7,739 nucleotides of DNA from Myxococcota bacterium (lineage in GTDB: Bacteria > Myxococcota_A > UBA9160 > PR03): NCBI GenBank assembly GCA_030066475.1, contig JASJBO010000350.1, positions 1 to 7,739 on the forward strand. The letters run 5' to 3'. The notes beneath the pieces are model-generated. The model had not been told where the DNA came from. It did no database searches and was given only the letters and a program-made list of their open reading frames with translations. The position numbers were made by a program, and so were the translations under genes. Shown one piece after another: positions 7,046-7,739 of this stretch (its first letter is position 1; each line of letters opens with the position of its first letter).

Positions 7046-7064
7046 GTCCCGGCCCGCCCGCGAT

Positions 7065-7086
7065 CGCTGTGAGCTGGGTCACAGCG
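7065..7086. promoter_or_regulatory. CRP/FNR-family-type operator, TGTGA-N6-TCACA
   Basis: CGCTGTGA (7065-7072) and TCACAGCG (7079-7086) are perfect eight-base inverted arms around a six-base spacer. The core TGTGA-N6-TCACA is identical to the consensus half-sites of CRP and of Vfr/Crp-like regulators. It lies between the divergent HEPN and TspO genes, with its centre 62 bases upstream of the HEPN start codon and about 112 bases upstream of the TspO start codon. It is more likely to act on the HEPN gene, though both are possible. Confidence 0.65.
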
Positions 7087-7175
7087 GCGTTCGGGAGCCG
7101 ATCGAGGTGGCCGTCCGTGTCCAGGGCCGATCGCGGAGACTGCGCCAGACGGCGGCGGGCTCCCTGCGCGCACGC

Positions 7176-7190
7176 TAAAACCGCAGCGTG
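7176..7190 (+). promoter_or_regulatory. Candidate -10 element for a leaderless tspO transcript
   Basis: TAAAAC at 7176-7181 is the only AT-rich stretch before the gene and ends six bases before the GTG at 7188. No Shine-Dalgarno is visible in the preceding 20 bases. This spacing is what is seen for leaderless mRNAs in high-GC bacteria. No good -35 element is seen. Confidence 0.35.
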
Positions 7191-7667
7191 CGGCTCGAAC
7201 CCGCTTCAACCTGGCGAGCTTCGTGGCGTTCGCTCGCCGTGTTCCTGCTGCTCGCAGCGGCGGCCGCGGCAAGTGGCAGCGCGTTCCCCCCCGGTGACTG
7301 GTACGCGGCTCTCGAGAAGCCGAGCTGGACCCCTCCGAGCTGGCTGTTCCCACCGGTGTGGACCCTGCTCTACGCGATGATGGCCCTGGCCGGCTGGCGG
7401 CTGTGGCGCGCGCGCGGCCTCGGGGCGGCGATGATTGCCTGGGGCATCCAGCTCGGGCTGAACGCCGCGTGGCCCTGGCTCTTCTTCGGGCTCCACCGAC
7501 CCGAGCTTGCGTTCTTCGAGATCCGCGCGCTCTGGATCGCGATCGCCGTGACCATGGCGCTGGCCTGGCGGGTGGATCGGCCGGCGGTCTGGCTGCTGGC
7601 TCCCTATCTGGCCTGGGTCGGCTTCGCGAGCGCGCTGAACTACGAGCTGTGGCAGCTCAACCCGTAG
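7188..7667 (+). CDS. tspO: TspO/MBR family tryptophan-rich sensory protein
   Basis: A 159-residue protein, the usual family length, with five hydrophobic helices near residues 15-32, 52-72, 79-102, 109-127 and 132-155. The diagnostic segment PPGDWYAALEKPSWTPPSW (34-52) is followed by FPPVWTLLYAMMALAGW (54-70), N92-A-A-W-P-W, and the C-terminal signature PYLAWVGFASALNYELWQLN (139-158). The protein has about a dozen tryptophans. TspO proteins bind tetrapyrroles such as protoporphyrin IX, can promote its light-dependent breakdown, and in Rhodobacter tune gene expression to oxygen. They sit in bacterial membranes. The start is GTG because an in-frame TAA lies at 7176-7178 and no earlier start exists; a GTG at 7239 (Val18) would cut into helix 1. 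No ribosome binding site is seen. It is divergent from the HEPN gene and shares its regulatory spacer. Confidence 0.95.
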   Translation: MRLEPASTWRASWRSLAVFLLLAAAAAASGSAFPPGDWYAALEKPSWTPPSWLFPPVWTLLYAMMALAGWRLWRARGLGAAMIAWGIQLGLNAAWPWLFFGLHRPELAFFEIRALWIAIAVTMALAWRVDRPAVWLLAPYLAWVGFASALNYELWQLNP

Positions 7668-7690
7668 CTGTCTGACTTCGTTCGGCTTCG

Positions 7691-7724
7691 CCTCACTGCG
7701 CGCGCCCTTCGGGCGCTTGCGAGG
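7691..7724 (+). terminator. GC-rich hairpin downstream of tspO
   Basis: GCGCCC (7702-7707) and GGGCGC (7711-7716) form a perfect six-pair stem with a three-base loop. CCTC (7691-7694) and GAGG (7721-7724) could close an outer stem. It starts about 24 bases after the tspO stop. There is no U-tract, so it may act as an mRNA 3' end stabiliser or an inefficient terminator. The remaining bases to 7739 show no gene. Confidence 0.4.
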
Positions 7725-7739
7725 GGCTTCTGCCGCGCA

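Noticed and set aside
5571..7046. Plus-strand open frame of 491 codons
   Set aside because: It is antisense to the HEPN gene, is Arg/Gln/Gly-rich, has no recognisable motif, and has no support from a ribosome binding site.
7060..7067. GCGATCGC octamer
   Set aside because: A single GC-rich palindrome at the edge of the CRP-type site; not repeated in the window and expected by chance in this base composition.
4546..7353. Minus-strand open frame of 935 codons over the HEPN gene
   Set aside because: It is out of frame with the HEPN protein and extends across the divergent spacer. Its composition is Arg/Ala/Gly/Pro-rich with no motifs, and the competing frame has a Shine-Dalgarno and conserved motifs.
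7668..7739. Possible tRNA or small gene at the right edge
   Set aside because: No cloverleaf arms, no CCA-like end and no start codon with ribosome binding site; only the GC hairpin is supported.

Overview
This is a compact, very GC-rich bacterial segment with strong third-position G/C bias and long antisense open frames. The codon style and gene types suit a high-GC Gram-negative lineage such as Myxococcota or another former deltaproteobacterial group. No gene here fixes the taxonomy, so that is inference. There are no RNA genes, mobile elements or CRISPR arrays, and about 94% of the window is coding.

The layout is five genes. (1) From the left edge to 2047, minus strand: an 8-bladed PQQ-type beta-propeller protein with a long unassigned C-terminal region, still open at the window edge. 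(2) Divergent from it, 2131-3447, plus strand: a roughly ten-helix membrane protein of the acyltransferase-like YeiB/DUF418/DUF1624 type. The 83-bp spacer between the two holds an AT-rich inverted repeat. (3) Converging on gene 2 with a 13-bp gap, 3461-4819, minus strand: an exported protein made of two beta-helix modules with regularly paired cysteines. (4) Upstream of gene 3 on the same strand, 4980-7013: a 677-residue protein with two HEPN-type modules, each with an RX4H motif. (5) Divergent from gene 4, 7188-7667, plus strand: TspO/MBR tryptophan-rich sensory protein. The 174-bp spacer between genes 4 and 5 holds a perfect TGTGA-N6-TCACA palindrome of the CRP/FNR-family type. The last 72 bases carry a GC hairpin and no gene.

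No single pathway joins the genes. The best candidates for something new are the tandem-HEPN protein behind a CRP-type operator, the secreted beta-helix protein with one-coil-spaced cysteine pairs, and the uncharacterised C-terminal region of the propeller protein. A CRP/FNR-family regulator could act on both the HEPN and TspO genes. The HEPN and beta-helix genes could share a transcript across a 160-bp gap that contains a strong hairpin.
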